A DNA stretch of 8,575 bases, from assembly GCA_937888485.1 (NCBI GenBank), contig CALAQQ010000049.1, positions 1 through 8,575 of the forward strand, in the 5' to 3' direction. This document shows positions 1-7,239 of this stretch, one piece after another. This DNA comes from an uncultured Clostridia bacterium. Its GTDB lineage: Bacteria > Bacillota > Clostridia > Oscillospirales > Acutalibacteraceae. Numbering within the stretch: position 1 is the first letter of the stretch; every line of letters starts with the position of its first letter. The translations under genes were made by a program, and so were the position numbers. Under the pieces are notes generated by a model. It ran no database searches, had not been told where the DNA came from, and saw nothing but the letters and a program-made list of their open reading frames with translations.

Positions 1-1
1 T

Positions 2-568
2 GCAGGCGGGACGGATGACAACAAGTTTATGAACTGGGCGCAGTTCAACCTTACGGCTGACGGCGGCGCAGGGAACGTTCCCGAAGGCAGAGAAACGTAC
101 GTTGTATTGCCTGCAATGAACTATACAATGTATTCGAAGGTAGACTTCGCATATCAGAACAGTGGAAATATTAAAGCGATGACCATTTACGGTACGGAAG
201 TCGCACACTTTGGCGGTAATCATAAGCTTATCAGTATCGTGACGGATGAAAACGGAATTGCAAAAAAAGGAATAATTATCCGGCATATGGTTTTGCCGGG
301 AAACATATCTCAGGCGGTCAAGGTTTTTTCATGGGTTGCGGATAATCTTTCAACCGAAACACATATCAGTGTCATGAGGCAGTATACACCGTACGGAAAA
401 GCAAAGGAAATGCCGCCTGTTGACCGCAAATTATCATCAAAGGAATACAAAATCGTTAAGGACAAAATTCTTACTCTCGGGTTTGAAAATTGCTATTTTC
501 AGGGTAAAGATTCATCAACAGAAAATTTTATCCCAAATTTTGACCTTGAAGGTGTTGACCTTTTATAA
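2..568 (+). CDS. Partial chimeric ORF with C-terminal part of a PflX-like radical SAM protein
   Basis: The reading frame is open to the left edge, so the true start is probably outside; the first internal ATG is at 29 and has no good ribosome site. From about the codon at 224 onward the protein matches what I know of the C-terminus of the COG1313 (PflX-like, pyruvate formate-lyase activating enzyme-related) radical SAM family: a DENGI..KG segment, then IIRHMVLPGN, a SVMRQYTPYGKA-like block, a KLSSKEY block and the terminal IPNFDLEGV. The preceding ~75 residues (with VLPAMNYTMYSKV and IYGTEV) do not resemble that family, and the CxxxCxxC cluster motif and the glycine-rich SAM-binding region are absent from the visible part. 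Either this is a gene remnant fused to another ORF, or the sequence is misjoined near 200-240. It is unlikely to be an active radical SAM enzyme as shown. The assignment of the C-terminal part is fairly sure; the N-terminal part is unrecognised. Confidence 0.65.
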   Translation, partial: AGGTDDNKFMNWAQFNLTADGGAGNVPEGRETYVVLPAMNYTMYSKVDFAYQNSGNIKAMTIYGTEVAHFGGNHKLISIVTDENGIAKKGIIIRHMVLPGNISQAVKVFSWVADNLSTETHISVMRQYTPYGKAKEMPPVDRKLSSKEYKIVKDKILTLGFENCYFQGKDSSTENFIPNFDLEGVDLL

Positions 569-583
569 ATAATTTGATAAATT
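555..583 (+). promoter_or_regulatory. Candidate sigma-A promoter for mscL
   Basis: A TTGACC element (555-560) is followed after 17 bases by TAAATT (578-583), in a very AT-rich stretch that overlaps the end of the upstream ORF and lies about 33 bases before the mscL start. The -35 box matches the consensus at five of six positions and the -10 box at four of six. An alternative -10, TATATT at 583-588, matches better but is 22 bases from the -35 box, which is too far. This is a pattern match only. Confidence 0.35.
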
Positions 584-615
584 ATATTAGAAAATAAAAA
601 TCGGAGGTAATAACT

Positions 616-1074
616 ATGGCAAAAGGAAACGGATTTTTCGGCGAATTCAAAAAGTTTATCATGAGAGGTAATGTTATTGACCTTGCAGTCGGCGTTATTG
701 TCGGCGGTGCTTTCCAGGCAATTGTAAAGTCACTTGTTGATGATGTTGTAATGCCTGTTATCAGCCTTGCAACAAAGGGAATCAACTTTGCTGATTTGTT
801 CATCGCACTTGACGGCGGTGACTATGCAACTCTTGCTGCAGCACAGGAGGCTGGCGCTGCTACTCTTAATTACGGTAACTTCATAAGCGCAATTCTTAAT
901 TTCCTCATCATGGCATTTGTTGTATTTGTTCTTGTTAAAGGTATCAACAAGGTTGCCGATATGAATAAGAAACCCGAAGCTCCTGCAGAACCCACAACCA
1001 AGGAATGCCCCTACTGCAAGAGCGAAATTGCTATCGGTGCAACAAAGTGCCCCAACTGTACATCAGATCTTTAA
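616..1074 (+). CDS. mscL: Large-conductance mechanosensitive channel MscL with C-terminal zinc ribbon
   Basis: MscL forms a homopentameric pore in the cytoplasmic membrane and opens under membrane tension to release solutes during hypo-osmotic shock. The 152-residue product begins with the typical amphipathic N-terminal helix (FGEFKKFIMRGNVIDLAVGV), which leads into TM1 (about 15-45, with the glycine-rich GVIVGGAFQ constriction). A periplasmic loop (about 50-85) and TM2 (about 86-113) follow. After a short linker rich in Pro and Ala, the tail carries CPYC (131-134) and CPNC (145-148), a four-cysteine zinc ribbon in place of the usual C-terminal cytoplasmic helix; the 136-residue E. coli protein lacks it. 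The start is supported by GGAGGT at 603-608, seven bases upstream. The gene probably has its own promoter and is followed by a hairpin. Family assignment is very secure; zinc binding is inferred from the cysteine pattern. Confidence 0.96.
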   Translation: MAKGNGFFGEFKKFIMRGNVIDLAVGVIVGGAFQAIVKSLVDDVVMPVISLATKGINFADLFIALDGGDYATLAAAQEAGAATLNYGNFISAILNFLIMAFVVFVLVKGINKVADMNKKPEAPAEPTTKECPYCKSEIAIGATKCPNCTSDL

Positions 1075-1080
1075 TATTTA

Positions 1081-1108
1081 AAAGCGCAGAGCGGAAGCTT
1101 TGCGCTTT
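1081..1108 (+). terminator. Hairpin between mscL and proC (possible weak terminator)
   Basis: Bases 1081-1092 pair with 1097-1108 through 12 base pairs (one G-T wobble), closed by a GGAA loop that fits the GNRA tetraloop pattern. The stem begins with AAA and ends in TTT, but after it comes ATTCCATTAA rather than a run of T. It may therefore end mscL transcripts only partly, or instead stabilise the 3' end of the mscL RNA. The proC ribosome site begins 13 bases downstream of the stem. Confidence 0.55.
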
Positions 1109-1134
1109 ATTCCATTAATTTAAGGAGAAAGTCC

Positions 1135-1944
1135 ATGAAATTAGGTTTTATCGGAACAGGTAATCTTGCAAGCGCAATTCTCAGAGGAATTGTTGCATGC
1201 GAAAAAATTGCTTCATCCGAAATTCTCATATATGATATTAACTCAGAAAAATTAAACGAGCTTTCCGAAGAACTTTCGGTAAGTGTTGCTGAAAATGCCA
1301 ACGAAGTTGCATCTGAATGCGAAAATATAATTATTGCAGTCAAACCAAAGGATTTTGCTTCTCTTGCCAATGAAATAAAGGAAGAAATTAAAAAGAATAA
1401 TCCTCTTGTTATTTCGACTGCTGCAGGCACTCAGACCTCAAAAATCGTTTCTTGCTTTGGTTTTGATGTTAAGGCGGTCAGAATAATGCCGAATATCAAC
1501 GCTGCTGTCGGTCAGGCGATGACTGCTGTCTGTGCAACCGAAAGCGTATCTTATGCCGAAAAAGAATTTGTGCGTGAGCTTTGCGAAACTTTCGGAAAAG
1601 CTGTTCTTCTTGAGGAGAAGTATTTTTCGGTTTTTACTGCAATTGCAGGTTCAGGTCCTGCTTTTGCATATATGTTTGCAGATGCACTTGCGACTGCCGG
1701 AATCAAATACGGTCTGCCTGCACAAACAGCTCAGGATATTGCCTCACAGATGATGCTCGGAAGTGCAAAAATGCTTCTTGAAAGTGAACTTTCCGTAAGT
1801 GAATTAGTCAGAAATGTTTCTTCACCCGGAGGTACAACAGTTGAAGGTGTATGCAGTCTTAAAGAAACGGGGTTTGAAAATTCCGTTATAACCGCCATAG
1901 ATAAAACAGTTGCCAAAGATAAGGCGATGTCTGAAAATAAATAA
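1135..1944 (+). CDS. proC: Pyrroline-5-carboxylate reductase
   Basis: This cytosolic enzyme reduces 1-pyrroline-5-carboxylate to L-proline using NAD(P)H, the last step of proline synthesis. The 269-residue length is normal for the family. The N-terminus has the Rossmann nucleotide-binding motif GFIGTGNLA (4-12), followed by the end of the second strand (IYDIN), and IIIAVKP (65-71) as in other ProC proteins. The C-terminal dimerisation and substrate domain shows AGSGPAF (171-177) and SSPGGTT (229-235), the family signature region. AAGGAG at 1122-1127 lies seven bases before the ATG. The gene stops 12 bases before the next ATG, so it is probably co-transcribed with the glycosidase genes downstream, although no metabolic link between proline and those enzymes is apparent. 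proA and proB are not in the window. Confidence 0.96.
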   Translation: MKLGFIGTGNLASAILRGIVACEKIASSEILIYDINSEKLNELSEELSVSVAENANEVASECENIIIAVKPKDFASLANEIKEEIKKNNPLVISTAAGTQTSKIVSCFGFDVKAVRIMPNINAAVGQAMTAVCATESVSYAEKEFVRELCETFGKAVLLEEKYFSVFTAIAGSGPAFAYMFADALATAGIKYGLPAQTAQDIASQMMLGSAKMLLESELSVSELVRNVSSPGGTTVEGVCSLKETGFENSVITAIDKTVAKDKAMSENK

Positions 1945-1956
1945 AAGGGAGATTTC

Positions 1957-3573
1957 ATGGAATTATTAGTTTTAAACTCTCTGAAGAAAGTTTTTTCTGA
2001 TGAAAAACCGACTGTTTCAGCTATAAATATAATATCGATGCTCAGGAACGAGAGAATGTCTTTTCAGACGGCGTTCTGCCCCGAAAAAGACGGGAGAATA
2101 ACTGTTTCTCTCGGAGGCTCTCTTTCCGGTTGTTCAAAGGTTTATCTTGTTAAGGATGTTCCTGTCGGAAATGCGTGTTTTGATGATGCGGATGATTTTT
2201 ATCTTCGAAAAATATCGGGTTTATATCCCGATTATCTTCTTCCCGTAAGCGGTGAAATATCTGTTGAAAAAGATAAGTGGTACAGCCTTTGGATTGAAGT
2301 TTCACCCGAAGGTGAATTTGTGGGTTCGAATTCCGTAACCGTTGATATCAAAGGCGATATGACGGCTCATACTGATGCACAAATCGAAATAATTGATGCC
2401 GAATTGCCGAAGCAGGAGCTTGTTTATACCAACTGGTATCATGCCGATTGTCTTTGCAATTATTATAATGTTGAACCTTTTACAGATGAATTCTGGCGCA
2501 TTAATAAAAACTTTATCCGAACAGCCGTTAAACATGGACAGAACTGCATTCTTACACCGATTTTTACTCCTCCGCTTGATACAAAAGTCGGAGGTGAAAG
2601 AAGAACTGTCCAGCTTGTAAAAGTTAAAAAAAGAGGCGGAAGATATTCCTTTGATTTCGTAAATCTCCGCAAATGGATTTCGCTTTGTCGAGAATGCGGT
2701 GTTGAATATTTTGAAATGAGCCATCTTTTCACTCAGTGGGGTGCAAATCATGCCCCGAAAATCGTTGCAACTGACAGAAAAGGCAGAGAAAAGAAGATTT
2801 TCGGTTGGTTCACACGTTCTTCAAGCAAGGATTATGACGATTTTCTTCGTCAGTTTTCTAAGAAACTTATAAAGGTAATTGATGACGAGGGCATCCGTGA
2901 AAAATGCTTTTTCCATGTTTCCGATGAACCCGGACTTGATGATCTGAAAACATATAAACGCAGAGCGAAGCTTATTGAAGAATGTTTCCCGGGCTTCAAG
3001 GTTATCGATGCGCTTTCTGATTATGAATTTTATTCTACGGGAGCGGTTAGGAATCCCATTCCCGCAGAAGACCATATTGAGCCTTTTGTCGGAAATGTTC
3101 CCGAACTCTGGACATATTACTGTTGCGGTCAAGGAAGAAACAACGTTCCGAACATATTTGTTTCGATGCCTTCAATCCGCAACCGCATTCTCGGTATAAT
3201 TTTATACAAATATGATATTAAGGGTTTTTTACATTGGGGTTATAATTTTTATAATACCCAGTATTCCGTCAGAGCAATAAATCCTTATGAGGTTACGGAT
3301 GCGGGCGGAAGCTTCCCCTCGGGAGACTCTTTCGTTGTTTATCCTGCCGAAAACGGCGAAACAATAGATTCATTACGCTTGAAGGTTTTCTATGATGCTT
3401 TCCAGGATTTGTCTGCACTGAAAAAGCTCGAAAGTAAAATTGGTAGGGAAAAGGTTGTTGAGATTCTTGAAAAAGACCTCGATAAACCTTTGACGTTCAA
3501 AGAATATCCGCATGATGAAGAATGGCTTCTTTCCGTGCGCGAAAAAATAAATCAGATGTTTAAGGAGAAATAA
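1957..3573 (+). CDS. DUF4091/GH123-type glycoside hydrolase (possible beta-N-acetylgalactosaminidase)
   Basis: The 538-residue protein has no signal peptide or membrane segment and should be cytoplasmic. Residues 1 to about 150 look like a beta-rich N-terminal domain. From YTNWYHADC (157-165) onward it matches the DUF4091 catalytic domain, now described in Pfam as the GH123 catalytic domain. EMSHLFTQWG (253-262), HVSDEP (320-325) and HWGYNFYN (426-433) are characteristic blocks. Known GH123 enzymes remove non-reducing-end beta-linked GalNAc by substrate-assisted catalysis, using adjacent Asp and Glu residues; D323-E324 in HVSDEP is the natural candidate pair. Many DUF4091 proteins are uncharacterised, so substrate specificity is inferred. 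GGGAG at 1947-1951 supports the start. The stop is separated from the downstream alpha-galactosidase ATG by one base, and the ribosome site of that gene lies inside this one, pointing to translational coupling and a shared pathway. Family confidence is high; the GalNAc assignment is moderate. Confidence 0.82.
   Translation: MELLVLNSLKKVFSDEKPTVSAINIISMLRNERMSFQTAFCPEKDGRITVSLGGSLSGCSKVYLVKDVPVGNACFDDADDFYLRKISGLYPDYLLPVSGEISVEKDKWYSLWIEVSPEGEFVGSNSVTVDIKGDMTAHTDAQIEIIDAELPKQELVYTNWYHADCLCNYYNVEPFTDEFWRINKNFIRTAVKHGQNCILTPIFTPPLDTKVGGERRTVQLVKVKKRGGRYSFDFVNLRKWISLCRECGVEYFEMSHLFTQWGANHAPKIVATDRKGREKKIFGWFTRSSSKDYDDFLRQFSKKLIKVIDDEGIREKCFFHVSDEPGLDDLKTYKRRAKLIEECFPGFKVIDALSDYEFYSTGAVRNPIPAEDHIEPFVGNVPELWTYYCCGQGRNNVPNIFVSMPSIRNRILGIILYKYDIKGFLHWGYNFYNTQYSVRAINPYEVTDAGGSFPSGDSFVVYPAENGETIDSLRLKVFYDAFQDLSALKKLESKIGREKVVEILEKDLDKPLTFKEYPHDEEWLLSVREKINQMFKEK
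3562..3567 (+). promoter_or_regulatory. Ribosome binding site of the alpha-galactosidase inside the upstream gene
   Basis: AAGGAG lies within the last codons of the GH123-type gene, seven bases before the ATG at 3575. A ribosome terminating at 3573 would sit on this site, so the two enzymes are probably made in a linked ratio. Confidence 0.75.
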
Positions 3574-3574
3574 T

Positions 3575-5755
3575 ATGCCTATCAGTTTTGACAGTGAAAA
3601 AAGAATATTCAAGCTTGATACCGCTACATCGAGCTACATCTTTGAGATATATGAACAGAATTATCTTGTTCATCTCTATTACGGAGCAAAAATTCCCGAT
3701 AACAACCTCACCGCATTCAGATATACGGGCGGCTTTGCATCTTTCAGCCCCAATAATATAAATATTGCCGACGGTATGTTTTCTCCTGACATAAACCCGT
3801 TTGAATATCCAGGAAACGGTGCGGGCGATTTCAGAACTTCTGCTGTTGCTATCAGAAACGCTGACGGTAACAACGTTACCGATATGCGTTATGTATCCCA
3901 TAAAATCTATTCGGGTAAGCCTTCAATCGACGGTCTTCCCGCACTTTATGTTGAAAATGAAAACGAAGCAACAACCCTTGAAATTCTTACAGAAGATTCG
4001 ACAACAGGTATTCAGACAGTTCTTTTCTATACCGTATTCGAAAATCTCGGCGCAATGACAAGAAGCGTTAAGATTATCAATAATTCTGATAAGACAGCGG
4101 AAATCGAAAAGGTTATGAGTGCCTGCGTTGATTTCCATACATATGATTACGAAATGCTTTCTCTTTACGGAAGATGGGGTAAGGAGAGAAGTCTTGAAAG
4201 AAGACCTCTTGCTCACGGAAAACAGCTTGTTTCAAGCAAGAGGGGTTCTTCAAGCCATCATCAGAATCCTTTTGCGGCACTTGTTCAGACAGGTGCAACC
4301 GAAGATTACGGTAACGCATATGGCTTTAATCTTGTTTACAGCAGCAACTTTGTTTTTGAAGCTGAAGTAAATCAGAATTCGGGAACCAGAGTTGTTATGG
4401 GTATCAACCCCGAGAATTTCGGATGGAATCTTAAAGCGGGTGAAGTTTTCAATTCTCCCGAAGTAGTTATGGTTTATACTCCCGACGGTATCGGAGAAAT
4501 GAGCCGTATTTTCCACAGACTTTACAATAAGCATCTCATCAGAGGTAAGTGGAAGGATATAAAGAGACCCTTGCTTATCAATAACTGGGAAGCAACGGGT
4601 ATGGATTTTACAGGTGATCAGCTTGTTACCTTTGCTGAAAGAGCTAAGGAACTCGGCATCGATATGCTCGTTATGGACGACGGCTGGTTCGGTGACAGAA
4701 ACAGTGACAGAAGCGGTCTCGGTGACTGGCAGGTCAACGAAGAAAAGCTCGGTGGCTCACTTGCTGAATTCGTTAACAAAATCAACGCTCTCGGTATAAA
4801 ATTCGGTATCTGGTATGAACCTGAAATGATTTCGAGAGACAGCAATCTCTACCGTGCACATCCCGATTGGTGTCTTCATGTTCCTAACAGGGAAAAGAGC
4901 ATAGGCAGACATCAGTATGTTCTTGACTATTCAAGACAGGATGTCCGTGATTATATTTTCGGTGAAATGTATAAGGTTCTTTCTTCATGCAAAATCGACT
5001 ATCTTAAGTGGGACTTCAACCGTAATCTTTCCGAGGTTGGTTCGGCAATTCTTCCCCCCGAAAAGCAGAAGGAGGTTTTCCACCGCTTTGTTCTCGGAAC
5101 TTACGACGTTATGGACAGACTCACCAAAGCATTCCCCGAAATGCTTATCGAAAACTGCTCGGGCGGCGGCGGACGTTTTGACCCGGGTACGCTCTATTTC
5201 TCGCCCCAGATCTGGACAAGCGACAATACTGACCCGATTGAACGTCTGACAATACAGTTCGGCACTTCGATGTGCTATCCCGCATCAACAATGGGCGCTC
5301 ATGTTTCCGCTTGCAGAAGAACCGGATATGACACAAAGGGCAATGTTGCTCTCTGGGGTACATTCGGTTATGAACTTGACCCCAATAAGTTTACCGAGGA
5401 AGATAAGAGAATTGTTAAACGCCAGGTTAAGGAATATCATAAATATTATGATGTTATTCATTACGGCGATCTATACAGACTCATAAGTCCCTTTGAAAAT
5501 CATTTCCGTGCTGCATGGGAATTTGTTTCGGAGGATAAATCCGAAGCGCTTCTCACCTGTGTCACAATGAGAAAGCATCCCGACAGAATGCTTATTATCA
5601 AACTCAAGGGTCTTGACCCCGATAAATATTATATCGACGAAGACACCGACGAAGTTTATTCGGGTGCACTTCTTATGAATGCGGGTATCTGCCTTCCCAA
5701 TGCAGAGCATAACGACGGACAGAGCTTCATTAAATATTTTAAAGTTAAAGAATAA
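3575..5755 (+). CDS. Alpha-galactosidase, glycoside hydrolase family 36
   Basis: The enzyme removes terminal alpha-linked galactose with retention of configuration. The 726-residue length matches the long bacterial GH36 enzymes such as AgaA and MelA (about 730). An N-terminal beta-supersandwich (about 1-325) is followed by the (beta/alpha)8 barrel, with NNWEA (336-340), MDDGWFGDR (367-375), WYEPEM (413-418), KWDFNR (478-483) and the ENCSGGGGRFDPG block starting at 526. A C-terminal beta domain ends the protein. The predicted nucleophile is D480 in KWD and the predicted acid/base is D550 in SDNTD; their spacing of 70 agrees with the AgaA pair as I remember it. There is no signal peptide, so imported melibiose, raffinose-type or other alpha-galactosyl oligosaccharides are the likely substrates. 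It is coupled to the GH123-type gene upstream and followed 29 bases later by a phosphohexomutase. All catalytic motifs are intact. Linkage preference cannot be read from the sequence. Confidence 0.95.
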   Translation: MPISFDSEKRIFKLDTATSSYIFEIYEQNYLVHLYYGAKIPDNNLTAFRYTGGFASFSPNNINIADGMFSPDINPFEYPGNGAGDFRTSAVAIRNADGNNVTDMRYVSHKIYSGKPSIDGLPALYVENENEATTLEILTEDSTTGIQTVLFYTVFENLGAMTRSVKIINNSDKTAEIEKVMSACVDFHTYDYEMLSLYGRWGKERSLERRPLAHGKQLVSSKRGSSSHHQNPFAALVQTGATEDYGNAYGFNLVYSSNFVFEAEVNQNSGTRVVMGINPENFGWNLKAGEVFNSPEVVMVYTPDGIGEMSRIFHRLYNKHLIRGKWKDIKRPLLINNWEATGMDFTGDQLVTFAERAKELGIDMLVMDDGWFGDRNSDRSGLGDWQVNEEKLGGSLAEFVNKINALGIKFGIWYEPEMISRDSNLYRAHPDWCLHVPNREKSIGRHQYVLDYSRQDVRDYIFGEMYKVLSSCKIDYLKWDFNRNLSEVGSAILPPEKQKEVFHRFVLGTYDVMDRLTKAFPEMLIENCSGGGGRFDPGTLYFSPQIWTSDNTDPIERLTIQFGTSMCYPASTMGAHVSACRRTGYDTKGNVALWGTFGYELDPNKFTEEDKRIVKRQVKEYHKYYDVIHYGDLYRLISPFENHFRAAWEFVSEDKSEALLTCVTMRKHPDRMLIIKLKGLDPDKYYIDEDTDEVYSGALLMNAGICLPNAEHNDGQSFIKYFKVKE

Positions 5756-5784
5756 CAGATGTTAAAACTACAGAAGGTGATAAA

Positions 5785-7194
5785 ATGATAAAATTCGGAA
5801 CAGGCGGATGGAGAGCAGTTATCGGCGACGATTTTATAGCCGAAAATATCCGCAAGGTTGCTATGGGCATTGTTTTGCTTGCAAACGAACAGAATAAAAA
5901 TTCAAAACCTGTTATAATCGGATATGACCGCAGATTTTTATCTGAAACTGCTGCGAAATGGGTTGCTGAAACACTTGCTGCGAACGGTATTAAGATTTGG
6001 TTCATGAACCGTTCAGCACCTACTCCTCTTGTTATGCATACCGTTAAGTCGGAGGGGCTTTATTTCGGTATTGAAATAACTGCAAGTCATAATCCTCCCG
6101 CATATAACGGAATAAAGCTTATTGTTGATGAGGGCAGAGATGCACCTATTGAAACAACGGAACGACTTGAAGAACTTATAGATTCGGTTAAAAACGTTGA
6201 AATATGCAAGTTTGACGATGCTGTAAATGACGGAAGAATCGAATATCTCCGCAATCCGTTCAATAAATTCCTTGATGATATCATTGAACTTCTTGATATG
6301 GAAGCTCTGCGCGAAAGAGGATTGCGTGTTCTTTTTGACACAATGCATGGTTCAGGCGCATATCCTCTCCAGGTTATACTTCATACTGCCCGTTGCACCG
6401 TTGACACAATCAACCTTAATAAAGATGCCTATTTCGGAGGCATGATGCCTGCTCCCTCGGAACAGACTCTCAGTACTCTGAGCGATATGGTTGTCAAAGA
6501 CGGCTATGATTTCGGTATCGCCATGGACGGTGACGGCGACAGACTCGGTATTGTTGACAAGAACGGAAGATATATCAATGCAAACGAAATTCTCTGCCTG
6601 CTTTACTATTATCTTGTTAAATACAAGGGCTGGAAAGGACCTGTTGTAAGAAACCTTGCAACAACGCATATGCTCGATAAGATTGCAGAGAGCTTCGGTG
6701 AAAAGTGCTATGAAGTTCCTGTCGGTTTTAAACATATTTCTTCAAAAATCGATGAAGTTGATGCAGTTCTCGGCGGTGAATCATCGGGCGGTCTTACCGT
6801 AAGAGGTCATATCAACGGCAAGGATTCTGTTTATGCAGCATCTCTTTTTGCTGAAATGGTAAGTGTTACTAAAAAGTCTCCGACGGATATTATCAATGAA
6901 CTTGAAGCCGAGTTCGGAAAGTTCACGATGGTTGAGGATAATCTTCATTTTGCTGCAGAATATAAATCCGTAATTGATAAGATTATTTTTGAAGATAAAA
7001 ATCTCCCCGATTTTTCCAATGAAGTTGAAAGAGTCGGCTATGAAGACGGATGTAAGGTTTATTTCAAAAACGGTGATTTTGTAATCTGCCGTTTCTCGGG
7101 AACAGAACCTCTTCTTCGTATATTTGCAGAAAGCGGTAACAAGGAAACTGCAGCTCAATATATTACAGATTTTAAAACCTTTTTAAACATATAA
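5785..7194 (+). CDS. Phosphoglucomutase/phosphomannomutase family protein (alpha-D-phosphohexomutase)
   Basis: The enzyme interconverts hexose-1-phosphate and hexose-6-phosphate through a phosphoserine, in the cytosol. The 469-residue product has all four family signatures in order: FGTGGWR at the start (4-10), the phosphoserine loop TASHNP (99-104, catalytic S101), the metal-binding loop DGDGDR (248-253), the sugar-specificity loop GGESSGG (about 330-336), and the phosphate-binding loop RFSGTEP (436-442). The length fits the compact COG1109 group rather than the ~550-residue PGMs. A GAAGGTGA ribosome site (5773-5780) fixes the ATG. As last gene of the run it could turn glucose-1-phosphate, formed from galactose released by the upstream enzyme via the Leloir pathway, into glucose-6-phosphate; the GESSG loop alone does not settle glucose versus mannose preference. 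A strong hairpin follows eight bases after the stop. Confidence 0.93.
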   Translation: MIKFGTGGWRAVIGDDFIAENIRKVAMGIVLLANEQNKNSKPVIIGYDRRFLSETAAKWVAETLAANGIKIWFMNRSAPTPLVMHTVKSEGLYFGIEITASHNPPAYNGIKLIVDEGRDAPIETTERLEELIDSVKNVEICKFDDAVNDGRIEYLRNPFNKFLDDIIELLDMEALRERGLRVLFDTMHGSGAYPLQVILHTARCTVDTINLNKDAYFGGMMPAPSEQTLSTLSDMVVKDGYDFGIAMDGDGDRLGIVDKNGRYINANEILCLLYYYLVKYKGWKGPVVRNLATTHMLDKIAESFGEKCYEVPVGFKHISSKIDEVDAVLGGESSGGLTVRGHINGKDSVYAASLFAEMVSVTKKSPTDIINELEAEFGKFTMVEDNLHFAAEYKSVIDKIIFEDKNLPDFSNEVERVGYEDGCKVYFKNGDFVICRFSGTEPLLRIFAESGNKETAAQYITDFKTFLNI

Positions 7195-7201
7195 AAAAAT
7201 A

Positions 7202-7234
7202 AAGGCACATCACCGATTAAATGTGATGTGCCTT
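7202..7234. terminator. Bidirectional intrinsic terminator between convergent genes
   Basis: Twelve perfect base pairs (AAGGCACATCAC, 7202-7213, with 7223-7234) close a nine-base loop. On the - strand the stem is followed directly by a T-rich tract (complement of the A-run at about 7190-7201), which makes a good terminator for the phosphoesterase gene whose stop is at 7240. On the + strand the T-run (7242-7247) comes seven bases after the stem, so termination of the phosphohexomutase transcript may be less efficient. Confidence 0.85.
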
Positions 7235-7239
7235 AACTG

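Noticed and set aside
224..229. An AAGCTT (HindIII) site at the suspected junction of the left-hand ORF, which could suggest a cloning chimera
   Set aside because: The same hexamer occurs several more times in the window (for example near 1095, 2968, 3310 and 3610), so its presence there is weak evidence.
2302..2751. A 149-codon open frame on the - strand inside the GH123-type gene
   Set aside because: It lies fully opposite a well-supported gene, has no ribosome site, and has a composition expected from the complement of that gene.
3560..3901. A 113-codon - strand frame across the GH123/GH36 junction
   Set aside because: It is antisense to two supported genes, shows no recognisable motif, and would have to terminate inside the coupled start region.
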